A DNA stretch of 64,000 bases from Pontiella sulfatireligans (GCF_900890705.1 NZ_CAAHFH010000001.1:1426001-1490000); one strand, 5' to 3'. Positions 44,351 to 53,662 are shown, counted from the first letter of the stretch. Numbers and translations are program-made. The notes: generated by a model from the letters alone, not told the origin.

Positions 44351-46030
44351 TTACAGTTTCCATCCGAGTTTCCGGATGCTTTCCGGCTCGCAATATTGGC
44401 GCACAACCTCATCCCCGTCGGGAAGAGCAATGGACAGCTTGATCCAAATGCCGACAGTCCGGCCTTCCTGTTCCATCCCTGGCAACGGATTGGACATCTC
44501 CCGAACGAGCTTGGTATTGACGATGGCGTATTGGCCCGTACCGACCACTTTGGTCGCGGCGGAATCGATAAGCGCCACCCAGCTGCGCCCTTTTTCGCAA
44601 CGATCCTGCCACTCGTTTTCAGACGGACCGGAGTCGCCTGGACGGCGCGGCATCCGCTTCTCCTGCTGGTAGTAGACGCACCATTCCACTTGGATGTTTT
44701 CAAGCGGCGTGCCGGTTTGATTAGCCAAGCTGATTTGTTGAACCGTGTCCTGAAAGGTGGATATCCGAAACAACCGTTTCTCCCCAGACGCCCTGTTGGT
44801 GGCGTATTGATTTTCCTCTCGCTCGGTAACCTTGGGTTCGACCGCAATCGCAAATCGCTTCGAGAGCAACTCCTGCGCGTCGATCCATTGCTTGAGGTAT
44901 TCCCGGTCGACCCCGCTGAAGATGGAGACTTTGACCTGCTTGCTGCGCCCGTTTTCAAGGCGCAGCTTTACGGTGCCGTACCTTGGATCGCATTCAAGCA
45001 CTTTTGCCACAACGGCGCGGCCTTCCTGGTCATGGAACTGGTGATAGCCTTTGGGCAGGGTTTCAGCAGAATCGTCGGCCTCGGGTTTACCCTGGGCGAC
45101 CGGAATTGTGGAATCGTATGCCAATGGCGCCGACAACCAATGCAGTACATTCAGGACAAACTGGGCGTTCTGTTCGGCCCCGTCGGCGTTCATGCCTGTT
45201 TTTCTGGCCTGTCCACCGGACACCTGCGCCGTAAACCCGGCGGCTTCGCCGAATACACACACCCGCCCCTTGCCATACTCCAGAGCTGCGCCCTGCAGCC
45301 ACCCCTCCACCGGGACTTGGGGCGTAGTTTCGTCAAACTTCCATGCCTTCTGCGGCATTAGTGAATAGCACCCCTCGCCGAAGACCAGAAGCGGGGCGGC
45401 GGCGGGAGGCGCACTGAAAGCCTGCCCCGTGAAGGTCATAACATGGTCGATTCGTTCTGCAGGCTGGGAACCATTGGTTATTTCGTGATCCTGCAATGTA
45501 GCCGTTTCCCGGTCAAACTGCATGCCGCCGCTTTTCTCAAGGCCAAACGCGAAGCCATTATTAAACTGGAAGCCAAAGGTTTCGGCCAGATCCCGCGCGG
45601 CTCCCGCAAAGGGCATATGGTCGGCAATAAGCATCAACGATCCCCCCGCCTTAACCCACTCGTTGACAGCGACAATTTCAACGGCACTGAAGGCGGAAGG
45701 AGTTGGCAGCTTCCAGTTCCTGTCGTTGCTGGGATGCAGCGCATTGGCGACAACCAGAATATCGACGAAATCCAGCATCCCGCGAGAAAACGCTTCCGCG
45801 TTGGAACCAATACGGCAGCCATCCGCCCGCAACAACTCGGCGAATGGCTTATAGCGCTCCTCCGCCTTATGGAAATTAAAGTGGGCACCGTCTATGACCA
45901 CAAAAGGGCCTTTGCCCTCGGTGTAGGTTGGCGCAGCTAACCGGGGTTTAAAATCCGGATCGCCCATCTGCTGGGCGCAGACACACGCGCTAAAGCCTAT
46001 GATCGAGCTGAACAAAACAAAGAACCGCAC
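44351..46030 (-). CDS. Secreted DUF4350-like (GATase-fold) protein with SHD1-like segment
   Basis: A 559-residue protein with a signal peptide ending near S-A-C-V-C-A. Residues about 40-290 fit a class I glutamine-amidotransferase-like / DUF4350 fold (V-V-I-D-G-A-H-F-N-F-H, D-F-V-D-I-L-V-V-A-N-A, G-G-S-L-M-L-I-A-D-H, V-C-V-F-G-E-A-A-G-F). This looks like a carbohydrate-binding or non-catalytic relative. Around residues 340-390 there is an SHD1-like segment (V-K-L-R-L-E-N-G-R then Y-L-K-Q-W-I). The function is unknown. It is a single-gene unit on the minus strand between the beta-helix operon and GH29. Confidence 0.7.
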   Translation of the reverse strand: MRFFVLFSSIIGFSACVCAQQMGDPDFKPRLAAPTYTEGKGPFVVIDGAHFNFHKAEERYKPFAELLRADGCRIGSNAEAFSRGMLDFVDILVVANALHPSNDRNWKLPTPSAFSAVEIVAVNEWVKAGGSLMLIADHMPFAGAARDLAETFGFQFNNGFAFGLEKSGGMQFDRETATLQDHEITNGSQPAERIDHVMTFTGQAFSAPPAAAPLLVFGEGCYSLMPQKAWKFDETTPQVPVEGWLQGAALEYGKGRVCVFGEAAGFTAQVSGGQARKTGMNADGAEQNAQFVLNVLHWLSAPLAYDSTIPVAQGKPEADDSAETLPKGYHQFHDQEGRAVVAKVLECDPRYGTVKLRLENGRSKQVKVSIFSGVDREYLKQWIDAQELLSKRFAIAVEPKVTEREENQYATNRASGEKRLFRISTFQDTVQQISLANQTGTPLENIQVEWCVYYQQEKRMPRRPGDSGPSENEWQDRCEKGRSWVALIDSAATKVVGTGQYAIVNTKLVREMSNPLPGMEQEGRTVGIWIKLSIALPDGDEVVRQYCEPESIRKLGWKL

Positions 46031-46664
46031 ACCTACCCCCTCAAACTAACGCGTTATTTTCCGCAAAACATTCGGATTGTACCACCCTTTGGCTCGGGCA
46101 ATCAACTGAATGGCTTACTAGATCTTCTTTTCGTATTTTGAATCCTTAACCTTTTCGAGGATTTCAATCGGTGGTCGCCTAGGGTGACGGTGACTGGCTT
46201 AAGTTTCTGCAGGTTCATATATTGCCTTCACCACTGCTCGGCTTTTCGATGCCAAAGCTCTGAAGCGAAGCAATCGCCAAGGCTTTACAGCCACATATTT
46301 CATGAAAAACGGCGAGTTATAGGCAATAAAAAATGGTGCTACTTGCTCCCTCCATCATCGGGCCGCAGAGTTAAGCGACTGTGCATTATCCTAAAAAATG
46401 CAGTTGCCAAGTTTGCCGCAGATACGCGATTTGAGACCTGACGGCGTAGACGCCTACTCCGAGGGGCTCAAACCAAAGTAGATGCGGCAAAACCGGCAAC
46501 CCGAAGGGGAGCGCATCGCATAATTTTCGCAGAAAACAGCGACGAAGGAGCGGTTCAATGAAGAAAACAAAAGTCACCCAAAGGGTTAAAATAAAAATCA
46601 AACGAAAGCACCATATCTATTGGGTAAATCACCGTTTTATTCATTTCTACTGCGTTTTATAGGA
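46031..46664. other. Gene-poor interval with dispersed repeats
   Basis: About 630 bases with no convincing gene. It holds the block at 46511-46558 shared with 10061-10109 and a short GACGGCGTAGACGCC element. Open frames here resemble no family. Confidence 0.5.
46511..46558. repeat. Dispersed intergenic repeat, copy B
   Basis: Partner of 10061-10109. The shared core reads ATAATTT(T/G)CGCAGAAAACA followed by GCGA/ACGA and a GGTTCA end. Confidence 0.5.
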
Positions 46665-48431
46665 TTATTGAACCGGACTGAAACGGATGGACTTGAGGCT
46701 GGAAGTTTTACAGTCGCCTTCAAGGCTCGATACGGAAACCTTGTATTTTCCAGGCTCAGGAAAATTAATCCAGCCAATGGGGAACTCCTGATAATTATGC
46801 GAGGAGTTCTGCTCGTTCTGAATATGCTCTCCGCCTTCAACATCAACCCCCCAAACCAGACGCCCCTCGCCTGAATAGGTCAGGCTGACGACGTAGTCGC
46901 CCGGCCGAAGCACATCGACATCAAATATCGCTTTGCCTTCAGGCGTCCAGTTATGGACATGGTGCACGCTCTTCCATTCGCCGAATTTTTCCATCCAGCG
47001 CTTATGGGACAGCTCAGCTCCGTCAACCGACGCAAACTCAGCAAGAATTTCGGTGCCGATATTCGGATCGATTCCAAAGGTTGCATCGACCCTGGGTGTG
47101 CCCGCCAGATCAATCTCGATAACAGAAACCAGCTTTTCCGGCGCAACCGGCGGAAGCTCCAATATAGTCCACCCATTCGACTCCGAAAATTCGAGCGGAT
47201 TCGATTGATCTTTCTTTAATAAATTCGCGGCAATGATTTTGGTTTTCAGTCCGGGCAAATACAGTTTCCCCGCGGTCGGCCATTCGAAGACGGAGAGGTA
47301 GAGCTTGCTGCCCTTAACGGTGGCATCGCCCCACGGCAGGGCGTGTTCCCATGGCGAGGGTTCGGCGGCGTAGACCACTTGCGGATAGGTGCGGATCCAC
47401 TCGCCAGATTCGCGCAGGGCGCGGGCGGCGCGCTCCGGCACGGAGCCATCGCCGCGCGGGCCAATGTTGAGCATATACGTTCCGCCACGGCCGACGCAGG
47501 CAATCAGGCGGCGCAGGATTTCCTTAGGCGTTTTCCAGTATTCGTCGTACCAGGCATAGGCCCAGGAATCGTTGGTGGTATCGACGGCTTCCCACATGCC
47601 CTTCACATTTTTATGCGGAACCTCCATATCGCCCAGCGACTGGTAGTCGCCCAGTCCATGTCCGGCACGACCGGAAACGAGTGCGTTGGGCTGGTTCTTG
47701 CGAACCACATCGACAAGCTGCTGCACATACTTCTTCGGCATCTTCCCGGGGGTGTCGAACCAGACCAGTTCAATCGGGCCATAGTTACTGGTAATCTCTT
47801 CAACCTGCGGGAGACATTTTTTTGTGAAATAGTCTTCGAACGTGGCCGGATTCCCATTTTCATCCACCGTAGGACCGCGGCCCCCACCGGGGAAGGTCCA
47901 GTCCTGATTGTGGGAATAGTAGAACCCGAAACCTAGCCCCTCCGCCCGGCAGGCGGCCGCCAGCTCCTTCATGGGATCCTTCTTCCATGGGGTGGAGTTC
48001 ACTATATTGAAATCGCACGCCTTCGAGTCATACATCGCGAATCCGTCGTGGTGCTTGCTGGTGATTACGATGTATTTCATGCCGGCATCCTTGGCCAGCT
48101 TCGCAATAAATTTTGCGTCAAACTGCTGCGGATTAAAGGTTCCTGCCAGTTTTTTGTATTCCGGAATCGGAATGCCGGCCATACGCGGATTCATGATCCA
48201 TTCTCCAATGCCGTAGTAGGTTTTATCGCCCACTTGATTGCCGAGCTGGGAATACAGCCCCCAATGGATAAACATGGCATAGTTTCCGTCGTTGAAAAGC
48301 TGGCCGCGCTCCGCATTCTCGGCCCGGAGCTTCACCGTGCTTTCGCCCCACATTTCATTCATGCCCTGCTCGGCGGCAACACCCTGCATGACCAATGCAG
48401 CCATTATGCCTGCGATCACTTTATTTTTCAT
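46665..48431 (-). CDS. Secreted GH29 alpha-L-fucosidase
   Basis: A 588-residue fucosidase. The signal peptide ends near G-V-A-A-E. The barrel holds F-I-H-W-G-L-Y near residue 55 and K-H-H-D-G-F near 128; the nucleophile is Asp226 in E-L-V-W-F-D-T-P. The C-terminal 130 residues look like a beta-sandwich carbohydrate-binding module. GAGGTT precedes the ATG at 48431. It is distinct in sequence from the other two GH29 proteins here, suggesting different linkages or substituents of the same fucan. It appears to be a separate unit, 260 bases from the esterase-like gene upstream. Confidence 0.92.
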   Translation of the reverse strand: MKNKVIAGIMAALVMQGVAAEQGMNEMWGESTVKLRAENAERGQLFNDGNYAMFIHWGLYSQLGNQVGDKTYYGIGEWIMNPRMAGIPIPEYKKLAGTFNPQQFDAKFIAKLAKDAGMKYIVITSKHHDGFAMYDSKACDFNIVNSTPWKKDPMKELAAACRAEGLGFGFYYSHNQDWTFPGGGRGPTVDENGNPATFEDYFTKKCLPQVEEITSNYGPIELVWFDTPGKMPKKYVQQLVDVVRKNQPNALVSGRAGHGLGDYQSLGDMEVPHKNVKGMWEAVDTTNDSWAYAWYDEYWKTPKEILRRLIACVGRGGTYMLNIGPRGDGSVPERAARALRESGEWIRTYPQVVYAAEPSPWEHALPWGDATVKGSKLYLSVFEWPTAGKLYLPGLKTKIIAANLLKKDQSNPLEFSESNGWTILELPPVAPEKLVSVIEIDLAGTPRVDATFGIDPNIGTEILAEFASVDGAELSHKRWMEKFGEWKSVHHVHNWTPEGKAIFDVDVLRPGDYVVSLTYSGEGRLVWGVDVEGGEHIQNEQNSSHNYQEFPIGWINFPEPGKYKVSVSSLEGDCKTSSLKSIRFSPVQ

Positions 48432-48692
48432 AGTCAACCTCATCCTGTTACCCAGTTATGTTCTCAAAAAAACCAGTAAAGGCAAATGCGCCTGTTCCCT
48501 CTTAAGCTGCCATGGCGGTCCGTGTGCCAATGATCGCCCAGCCTTTGAACTTTACATCTCTCCTACTGCCTGACCTCTAGATTCTTTCCCTAAAAACAAC
48601 CCATTATGCCCCGCATCGAAAATGGCACCATCCCCCAAATGCATGATGCCTGACAAAAAAGCATCTTTTCTGATGATGCCGCAATCCCATGT

Positions 48693-49982
48693 TTACAGAA
48701 CTTGCTGAAAATCAGAACTCGCCATCAATTTTCCGCAACGGACATTGACAAACCACGCCGTTGTTCCCGAAGGCACGGCAGCGGCAGCCTTCCACCCGTC
48801 GCCATCCCGCTTCAGCTTTGCGGACGACTCTACCCACTTGCGGGAACCAGTGATGCCTGTATCGACCGTCGAAATCAACTCGGCGCCATCCAGCGGCTTT
48901 GAAGATGCAAAGGAAACCATGGCCGTTCCACCCTTGACCGCCGCGCTGGTTTGGTGGCACCACGGAGTGCCCGACCCAACGACGCTTTTTGCAAAGGCAT
49001 AGCTGTCGGGCGGATTCCATCCGGCGCCGTGGCCATGCCGCATTCCGGGAATGAGCGACACCATGTGATCGCCCGTCATCGCGGCGTAACAGGAAGCCTG
49101 CTTATCCAGCGGAAAATGTTGGTCGCCCGGCCAAGAGAACCACAGCGCCGGCATCGTCGCCTTATCCAACCGAAGAATCGGATCCCAGACCTGTTTGTAA
49201 ATTTCATTGTTTCCGAGCGCCCGGCCATACTGGTTTTCGGCCTCCGAAAGATTGCCGCAACCGTAGGTCGGGATCGCGAAGGCAAAACGATCGTCGATGC
49301 CCATCACCGTGCTGGTAATCACCCCGCCCCACGAGATGCCCATGAGGCCAACCTTGTCCGCATCCACTTCCGGCAACGAACGCAGCAGCGAATTGGCAAG
49401 GATGGTGTCCGCAACCGCGTGATACATCCACTGATCCTTCAGCGGCTCAGCCGAATCGCCATAAATGCCGGAGCGGCGTGGACCAGGCCACTCATGTTGC
49501 TTCCAAGACTTCCCCCGATCCGTCGAGTTCGGATCCTTTACATCCGTTTGCCCCTCCACCGCGATGGAGATGGCCGCGAAGCCTTGGTCGTTCCATTTTT
49601 CCACCCACTCCTTAAACGCCGATCCGCCGCCGCCATGCACCAGCACGATGCCGGGCACCTTCCCCGAACGGTTTGCGGGCAGCCCCAGCCAGGCGAATAC
49701 CTTGGTCGGCTTTCCCTTCCAGTCGAGCGCATCGAAATAGATGGCCTTTAAATGATCCGTTGATTCAAAACCGGCGGCATCCCGAACATCGGGAGCTTCC
49801 GTAAGCTTCCCCAACGCCAGCACCTCGTTGCATTCAGTCGAGTAATCGCCTGAATAAACACCTTGCGCAATATTAATGGCCGCAAAGAAGCTCACGAGGC
49901 ACAAGACTCCACGTATTTTCTGTCGTTGTGCTTTTTGCGCTATTTTGTGGCGACCTCCTCTGCCGAACGGATGCCGTATCAT
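48693..49982 (-). CDS. Secreted alpha/beta-hydrolase, acetyl-esterase/dienelactone-hydrolase-like
   Basis: A 429-residue protein with a signal peptide (about residues 24-42). The alpha/beta-hydrolase core has the H-G-G-G-G oxyanion turn near 116, nucleophile Ser217 in G-I-S-W-G-G, an Asp in P-G-D-Q-H-F near 295, and a His in M-R-H-G-H-G near 325. A C-terminal beta-rich domain (about 345-429) resembles those in acetyl-xylan-esterase-like PhoPQ-type proteins. It may remove acyl groups from the polysaccharide. Its ATG overlaps the sulfatase stop (ATGA), with AGGA ahead, so the two are coupled. The signal-peptide codons lie in an intergenic-type repeat. Confidence 0.85.
   Translation of the reverse strand: MIRHPFGRGGRHKIAQKAQRQKIRGVLCLVSFFAAINIAQGVYSGDYSTECNEVLALGKLTEAPDVRDAAGFESTDHLKAIYFDALDWKGKPTKVFAWLGLPANRSGKVPGIVLVHGGGGSAFKEWVEKWNDQGFAAISIAVEGQTDVKDPNSTDRGKSWKQHEWPGPRRSGIYGDSAEPLKDQWMYHAVADTILANSLLRSLPEVDADKVGLMGISWGGVITSTVMGIDDRFAFAIPTYGCGNLSEAENQYGRALGNNEIYKQVWDPILRLDKATMPALWFSWPGDQHFPLDKQASCYAAMTGDHMVSLIPGMRHGHGAGWNPPDSYAFAKSVVGSGTPWCHQTSAAVKGGTAMVSFASSKPLDGAELISTVDTGITGSRKWVESSAKLKRDGDGWKAAAAVPSGTTAWFVNVRCGKLMASSDFQQVL
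49878..49909. repeat. GCAAAGAAGCTCACGAGGCACAAG-type repeat encoding a signal peptide
   Basis: Resembles 10164-10193 and 51301-51331. On the minus strand it encodes the hydrophobic core V-L-C-L-V-S-F-F-A-A of the esterase-like protein's signal peptide. Confidence 0.5.
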
Positions 49983-51391
49983 TTTGAGTTCCTGAGTTTG
50001 GAAAAGCAGCTCGCCGGCGGTTCCGTCGGCAGGGTCTTTTTCCACGCCTTCAATTGCAGGATGAGCTTTTCGACGGTTTCAGGATGTGCCGCTGAAACAT
50101 CGGTGGTTTCCGCCCAGTCATCATCAATGTTATAAAGCTCCGCCTTGCCCAGCTTTTCATTGTAGAGCAGCTTCCATTTGCCCTCGCGGATGCCCAGGTT
50201 CGGCCAAACCTCGGGATGCTTGCGTGCAGGCGCCCACTCCCAGAAAACGGGTTTGCTGCGTGTGAATCCCTCGCCTTTCAGCGCCGCGACCATGCTTTGG
50301 CCGTCCGGCTGGTAGCCTTTTGGAAGATCCTGCCCGGCAATTTCCATGAAGGTCGGCAGCAGATCAACCGCAGTGATCACGGAATTGCGGTCGGTTTTCC
50401 CGGCGGGAACCACGCCCGGCCAGCGGGCAAGGAACGGCACACGGATTCCGCCCGCATAAAGCGACCGCTTCTGTCCTTTCAGGTTCCCTTTTTCGCCAAC
50501 TGAATAATATGAACCCAGCCCGGGACCGGTGGATGTATCATCCGTCTCTTTTTTAGTCCCCGTCCATTCGGGACCATTGTCAGAAGAAAAAACAACCAGC
50601 GTCTTTTCATCCAACCCGAGCTCCTTCAGCGTATCAAGAACCAGACCAACGCCGGCATCGCCCTCGGCGACTACAGCCGCATAAACCTGCTTTTGCTCAT
50701 CCAGGGTTTCAAACTGTTTCAGATACTGCGCCAACGGATAATGCGGCGTGTGCGTTTCGTGAAGCCACAGGTTGATAAAGAAAGGCTGGCCCTTATGGCG
50801 CTTGATAAAATCGACTGCGCGCGGGCAGGCGGCACTCGTCTTCATTTGCTCGGGCGCTTCGTTCGGCAGATTGAATGCTCCGAATTCGTCGTAGCCATAG
50901 ACCGGAGGCATCGGGCCGTCCGGAATATGGTCGTTGCACAGATGCCATTTGCCGAAGTGTGCAGTGGCATAACCCGCTTCCTTCAGCATGCGCGGAAGCA
51001 TTGGCGCTTTGGGGTCGAGCCAATCCGGCATGCCGGCTTTGATGTGGTGTTCGGTGGATGCAAAATGCTGGTGCACGGAATGCCGCGCCGGAAACTGCCC
51101 CGTCACCACCGCCGTGCGGCTCGGAGAACAGACAGGGTGGTTGACCGTAAAGTTCTGGAAGTCGATCCCCTCCTTCGCCATTTGGTCGAGCCGCGGCGTC
51201 TTGCAAAACGTGCTGCCGTGAATCCCCAGATCGCCATAGCCCCAGTCATCCGCAAAGATGAAAATGATGTTGGGCTTGTCTGCTTTGGCGACAGAAACAA
51301 TAGCCACAAAGAGGCATAAGAAACACAAGACTTTTGACTTTTGACCTACCAACCTTCGACCGCGGCGAAGCCGCCTTATTTTTCCAACCAT
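49979..51391 (-). CDS. Secreted Cys-type (S1) sulfatase with repeat-derived signal peptide
   Basis: A 470-residue sulfatase. The core starts K-P-N-I-I-F-I-F-A-D-D-W-G-Y. Cys88 in C-S-P-S-R is the formylglycine precursor, then F-G-K-W-H-L and S-S-D-N-G-P. The N-terminus is unusual: an Arg/Lys-rich n-region (R-R-L-R-R-G-R-R) plus hydrophobic core V-L-C-F-L-C-L-F-V-A, both encoded by intergenic-type repeats. The ATG at 51391 is supported by GGGAGA ahead. It overlaps the stop of the glycoside-hydrolase fragment by 16 bases and is coupled to the esterase gene downstream. Confidence 0.9.
   Translation of the reverse strand: MVGKIRRLRRGRRLVGQKSKVLCFLCLFVAIVSVAKADKPNIIFIFADDWGYGDLGIHGSTFCKTPRLDQMAKEGIDFQNFTVNHPVCSPSRTAVVTGQFPARHSVHQHFASTEHHIKAGMPDWLDPKAPMLPRMLKEAGYATAHFGKWHLCNDHIPDGPMPPVYGYDEFGAFNLPNEAPEQMKTSAACPRAVDFIKRHKGQPFFINLWLHETHTPHYPLAQYLKQFETLDEQKQVYAAVVAEGDAGVGLVLDTLKELGLDEKTLVVFSSDNGPEWTGTKKETDDTSTGPGLGSYYSVGEKGNLKGQKRSLYAGGIRVPFLARWPGVVPAGKTDRNSVITAVDLLPTFMEIAGQDLPKGYQPDGQSMVAALKGEGFTRSKPVFWEWAPARKHPEVWPNLGIREGKWKLLYNEKLGKAELYNIDDDWAETTDVSAAHPETVEKLILQLKAWKKTLPTEPPASCFSKLRNSK
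51301..51331. repeat. GCCACAAAGAGGCATAAG-type repeat encoding a signal peptide
   Basis: Relative of 10164-10193 and 49878-49909. Minus-strand translation gives the core of the sulfatase signal peptide. Confidence 0.5.
51329..51376. repeat. GTC/GAC-rich intergenic repeat, copy 3
   Basis: ACTTTTGACTTTTGACC, AACCTTCGAC and CGCGGCGAAGCCGCC, matching the copies near 1840-1919 and 8005-8113. It encodes the Arg-rich n-region of the sulfatase and carries the end of the upstream gene fragment. Confidence 0.5.
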
Positions 51392-51735
51392 TGGATTCTC
51401 CCTTCCCGTTTTTCCAGATCAACTGCCACAATGGCATGTTCGAATTCTCGTTTAAACTTCCAGCCTTTGGAAATTGCATCGCCTTTAGGGGCTCCGAGCT
51501 TTTTACTGTATTCCAGGTAGTCTACCAAATGACCGTCTTCAATGCCATAGCCCCAGCCATAACAGAAATAGCTATTCTCCCGCGCACCGATCAGATAGCA
51601 GGCCAGCGGATAGGTCATCTTCTTCCGGGCAATCGCTTCCTTTTCAGCCGGACTCTTGGCCATGAACTCCTTGTTGAGCCAATTGATGTCATGATCCGGC
51701 CACCCCTTGTAGAGCACAATCTTTCCCGCCCTCGA
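51376..51735 (-). pseudogene. C-terminal fragment of a putative glycoside hydrolase (GHL15-like)
   Basis: About 115 residues with the pattern G-W-G-Y-G-I-E-D-G-H-L near 70 and a final K-F-K-R-E-F-E-H-A-I-V-A-V-D-L-E. This recalls the end of the hypothetical glycosyl hydrolase 15 (GHL15) group. The N-terminal barrel is absent. The left boundary runs straight into a response-regulator fragment on the other strand, so this is the scar of a deletion or rearrangement. The assignment is tentative. Confidence 0.55.
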
Positions 51736-52066
51736 AGATGAATCCGACATTGAACTGATCAGTCAGTTCGGAACATCCGCGATTGCCCTGCGCAGCCTGC
51801 AGGATATGAGCACCCGCAGCGTGCCCGACCTCGTCCTGCTCGACCTGCGCCTGCCCGGCATGGATGGCCTCGACTCCCTGCCCTGTTTTAAATCCACCCT
51901 GCCCGACGCAAAGGTTATGATTCTCACCCAGTCGGATGACGAAGCCGACGTACTGCGCGCCATTTCCCGCGGCGCTTCCGGCTACCTGCTCAAATCATCG
52001 ACCCTCGACCAGATCACCGAAGGCATCCGCTCCATCATGGTCGAAAGGGTCAGAGTACCAGAGTGA
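51725..52066 (+). pseudogene. Response regulator receiver-domain fragment (NarL/LuxR type)
   Basis: An open frame encodes L-E-D-E-S-D-I then D-L-V-L-L-D-L-R-L-P-G-M-D-G with the phosphoacceptor Asp, and G-A-S-G-Y-L-L-K-S-S with the conserved Lys. There is no start codon with a ribosome site, and the helix-turn-helix output domain is missing. The frame ends in REP-like sequence (E-R-V-R-V-P-E). It is a relic with no partner kinase nearby. Confidence 0.7.
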
Positions 52067-52097
52067 GCGCAAGTGATATTCCTCGAAAGGGTCACTC

Positions 52098-52162
52098 GAA
52101 AGGGTCAGTCCCGTAATCTAGTAATCCAGCCATAATTACGTTATTACGGGACTGATCCTTTC
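52098..52162. repeat. REP-like palindrome type A, copy 1
   Basis: Arms GAAAGGGTCAGTCCCGTAAT and ATTACGGGACTGATCCTTTC (one mismatch) around a 25-base centre. It lies just downstream of the GH29 stop; the second copy is upstream of the same gene, in the same orientation. Confidence 0.7.
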
Positions 52163-52175
52163 TTTATAAACTTCA

Positions 52176-53534
52176 TTATTTATTTTTCCTTTTAGTTTCG
52201 AACTCAATCGCGATCACCGTTGCAATAGGATCGGGACAGGGCTGGGGAACCGCAAACCGAACTTCCATGCCGGAGCGGACAAACTCCAGCGATTTCTCCG
52301 GCTGTTCCAACAGATATATGCGCTTGATCTTACGGCCCGACATCTGCTCCAGGCGCATATTAAAGCGATCGCGTGGCCACTCGAAAATGTGCAGGAAAAC
52401 TTTATCGTCACCTTTGGTGGTCAAACGCCCCCAAGGCATCATACCAATCGGGCTGTGCGATGTACCGTAGACCGCCTCGCCATTGACTTTCAACCAACGC
52501 CCCATTGCGTTCAGCCCATCAACACTGGGCTGAGGAATGGTCCCATCCGCCTTCGGTCCAATATTCAGGGTCAGGTTGCCGCCGCGGGAGGCAACCTCGA
52601 TCAGGGTGCGGATCAGTTCACGATCCGATTTCCAACTATTGTCGTCCTTGCGGTAGCCCCAGGTGTTGTTCATGGTCAGCACGGTTTCCCAGAAATCGCC
52701 TACCTTGATGTTCGAAGTTGGCACGGACGGTATATTCTGTTCGGGGGTAACATAGTCGCCAATTATTGTACGCGGAAAATCACTACTGATTCGGTCGTTC
52801 ACGATGGTAGAAGGGCTGATCTCTTTAATATAGTCATAGATTTCCTTGCCCATTTCAGGTTTCCACCACTCTTCCCAGAATCCGTCGAACCAAATCATCG
52901 GGATCATTCCATACTCACCGCCAAGAAGTTCCTTCAATTGCGGTTTCATGTAGGTCTGCACATAGCGGTTGAAGTCCTGCTTCGCGTCCCTATTGCGATA
53001 GCTCACGTCCGGGTGGTGCCAGTCCAAAACGGAATAATAGAGACAGAGCTGGATGTCGTGTTTTTTACAGGCCTTGGAAAGCGCCTTGATGACGTCCTGC
53101 CCATCCGGTGTCCGATCCACAACATCATAGTCTGTGGTTGGCGAATCCCACAGACAGAATCCATCGTGGTGCTTGGTGGTAATGAGCATGTATTTCATGC
53201 CCGCGTCCTTCGCCAGCGTCACCCACGCATCCGCGTCGAACTTTACCGGATCAAACTGCTCGGCAAATTGTTCATATTCCTCTGTCGGAATATTGCCGCG
53301 CTTCATGATCCATTCGCCAATGCCGTCCACTTTCTTCCCGTGGTATTCTCCAGCAGGAACCGAATAGAGCCCCCAGTGAATGAACATGCCGAACCGCGAC
53401 TCACTAAACCATTCGAGCGTCTGCTGCTTTTCAGCAGACAACTCTTGCGGGTAGTCGATTTTTCCGGACTCTCCTCCATTCGCCAGCGACACCATAACCG
53501 CGCAAAGCATAACCCCTCTCATTGTTGGTTTCAT
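52176..53534 (-). CDS. Secreted GH29 alpha-L-fucosidase, compact form
   Basis: A 452-residue fucosidase without the extra C-terminal modules of the other two. A short signal peptide ends near L-A-N-G-G. F-I-H-W-G-L-Y lies near residue 52 and K-H-H-D-G-F near 121; the nucleophile is Asp217 in M-I-W-F-D-G-F. AGGAGAG lies 4 bases before the ATG. It sits between two directly repeated type A REP palindromes and apart from other polysaccharide genes, among gene relics. That suggests it was brought in or left behind by rearrangement. Confidence 0.92.
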   Translation of the reverse strand: MKPTMRGVMLCAVMVSLANGGESGKIDYPQELSAEKQQTLEWFSESRFGMFIHWGLYSVPAGEYHGKKVDGIGEWIMKRGNIPTEEYEQFAEQFDPVKFDADAWVTLAKDAGMKYMLITTKHHDGFCLWDSPTTDYDVVDRTPDGQDVIKALSKACKKHDIQLCLYYSVLDWHHPDVSYRNRDAKQDFNRYVQTYMKPQLKELLGGEYGMIPMIWFDGFWEEWWKPEMGKEIYDYIKEISPSTIVNDRISSDFPRTIIGDYVTPEQNIPSVPTSNIKVGDFWETVLTMNNTWGYRKDDNSWKSDRELIRTLIEVASRGGNLTLNIGPKADGTIPQPSVDGLNAMGRWLKVNGEAVYGTSHSPIGMMPWGRLTTKGDDKVFLHIFEWPRDRFNMRLEQMSGRKIKRIYLLEQPEKSLEFVRSGMEVRFAVPQPCPDPIATVIAIEFETKRKNK

Positions 53535-53597
53535 TCCACTCTCCTGCTAGTTGATTCGTTTCTGTCAAATCTTCTGTTCGTGTCGAAAGGGTCCGTC

Positions 53598-53662
53598 GAA
53601 AGGGTCCGTCCCGTAATCTAGTAATCTAGCTATAATTACGTTATTACGGGACTGACCCTTTC
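53598..53662. repeat. REP-like palindrome type A, copy 2
   Basis: Arms GAAAGGGTCCGTCCCGTAAT and ATTACGGGACTGACCCTTTC, same spacing and centre as 52098-52162, 64 bases upstream of the GH29 start. Confidence 0.7.

Noticed and set aside
52060-52110. Tandem TCGAAAGGGTC units as a CRISPR array
   Set aside because: Units are about 10 bases without spacers and belong to the type A REP palindrome.
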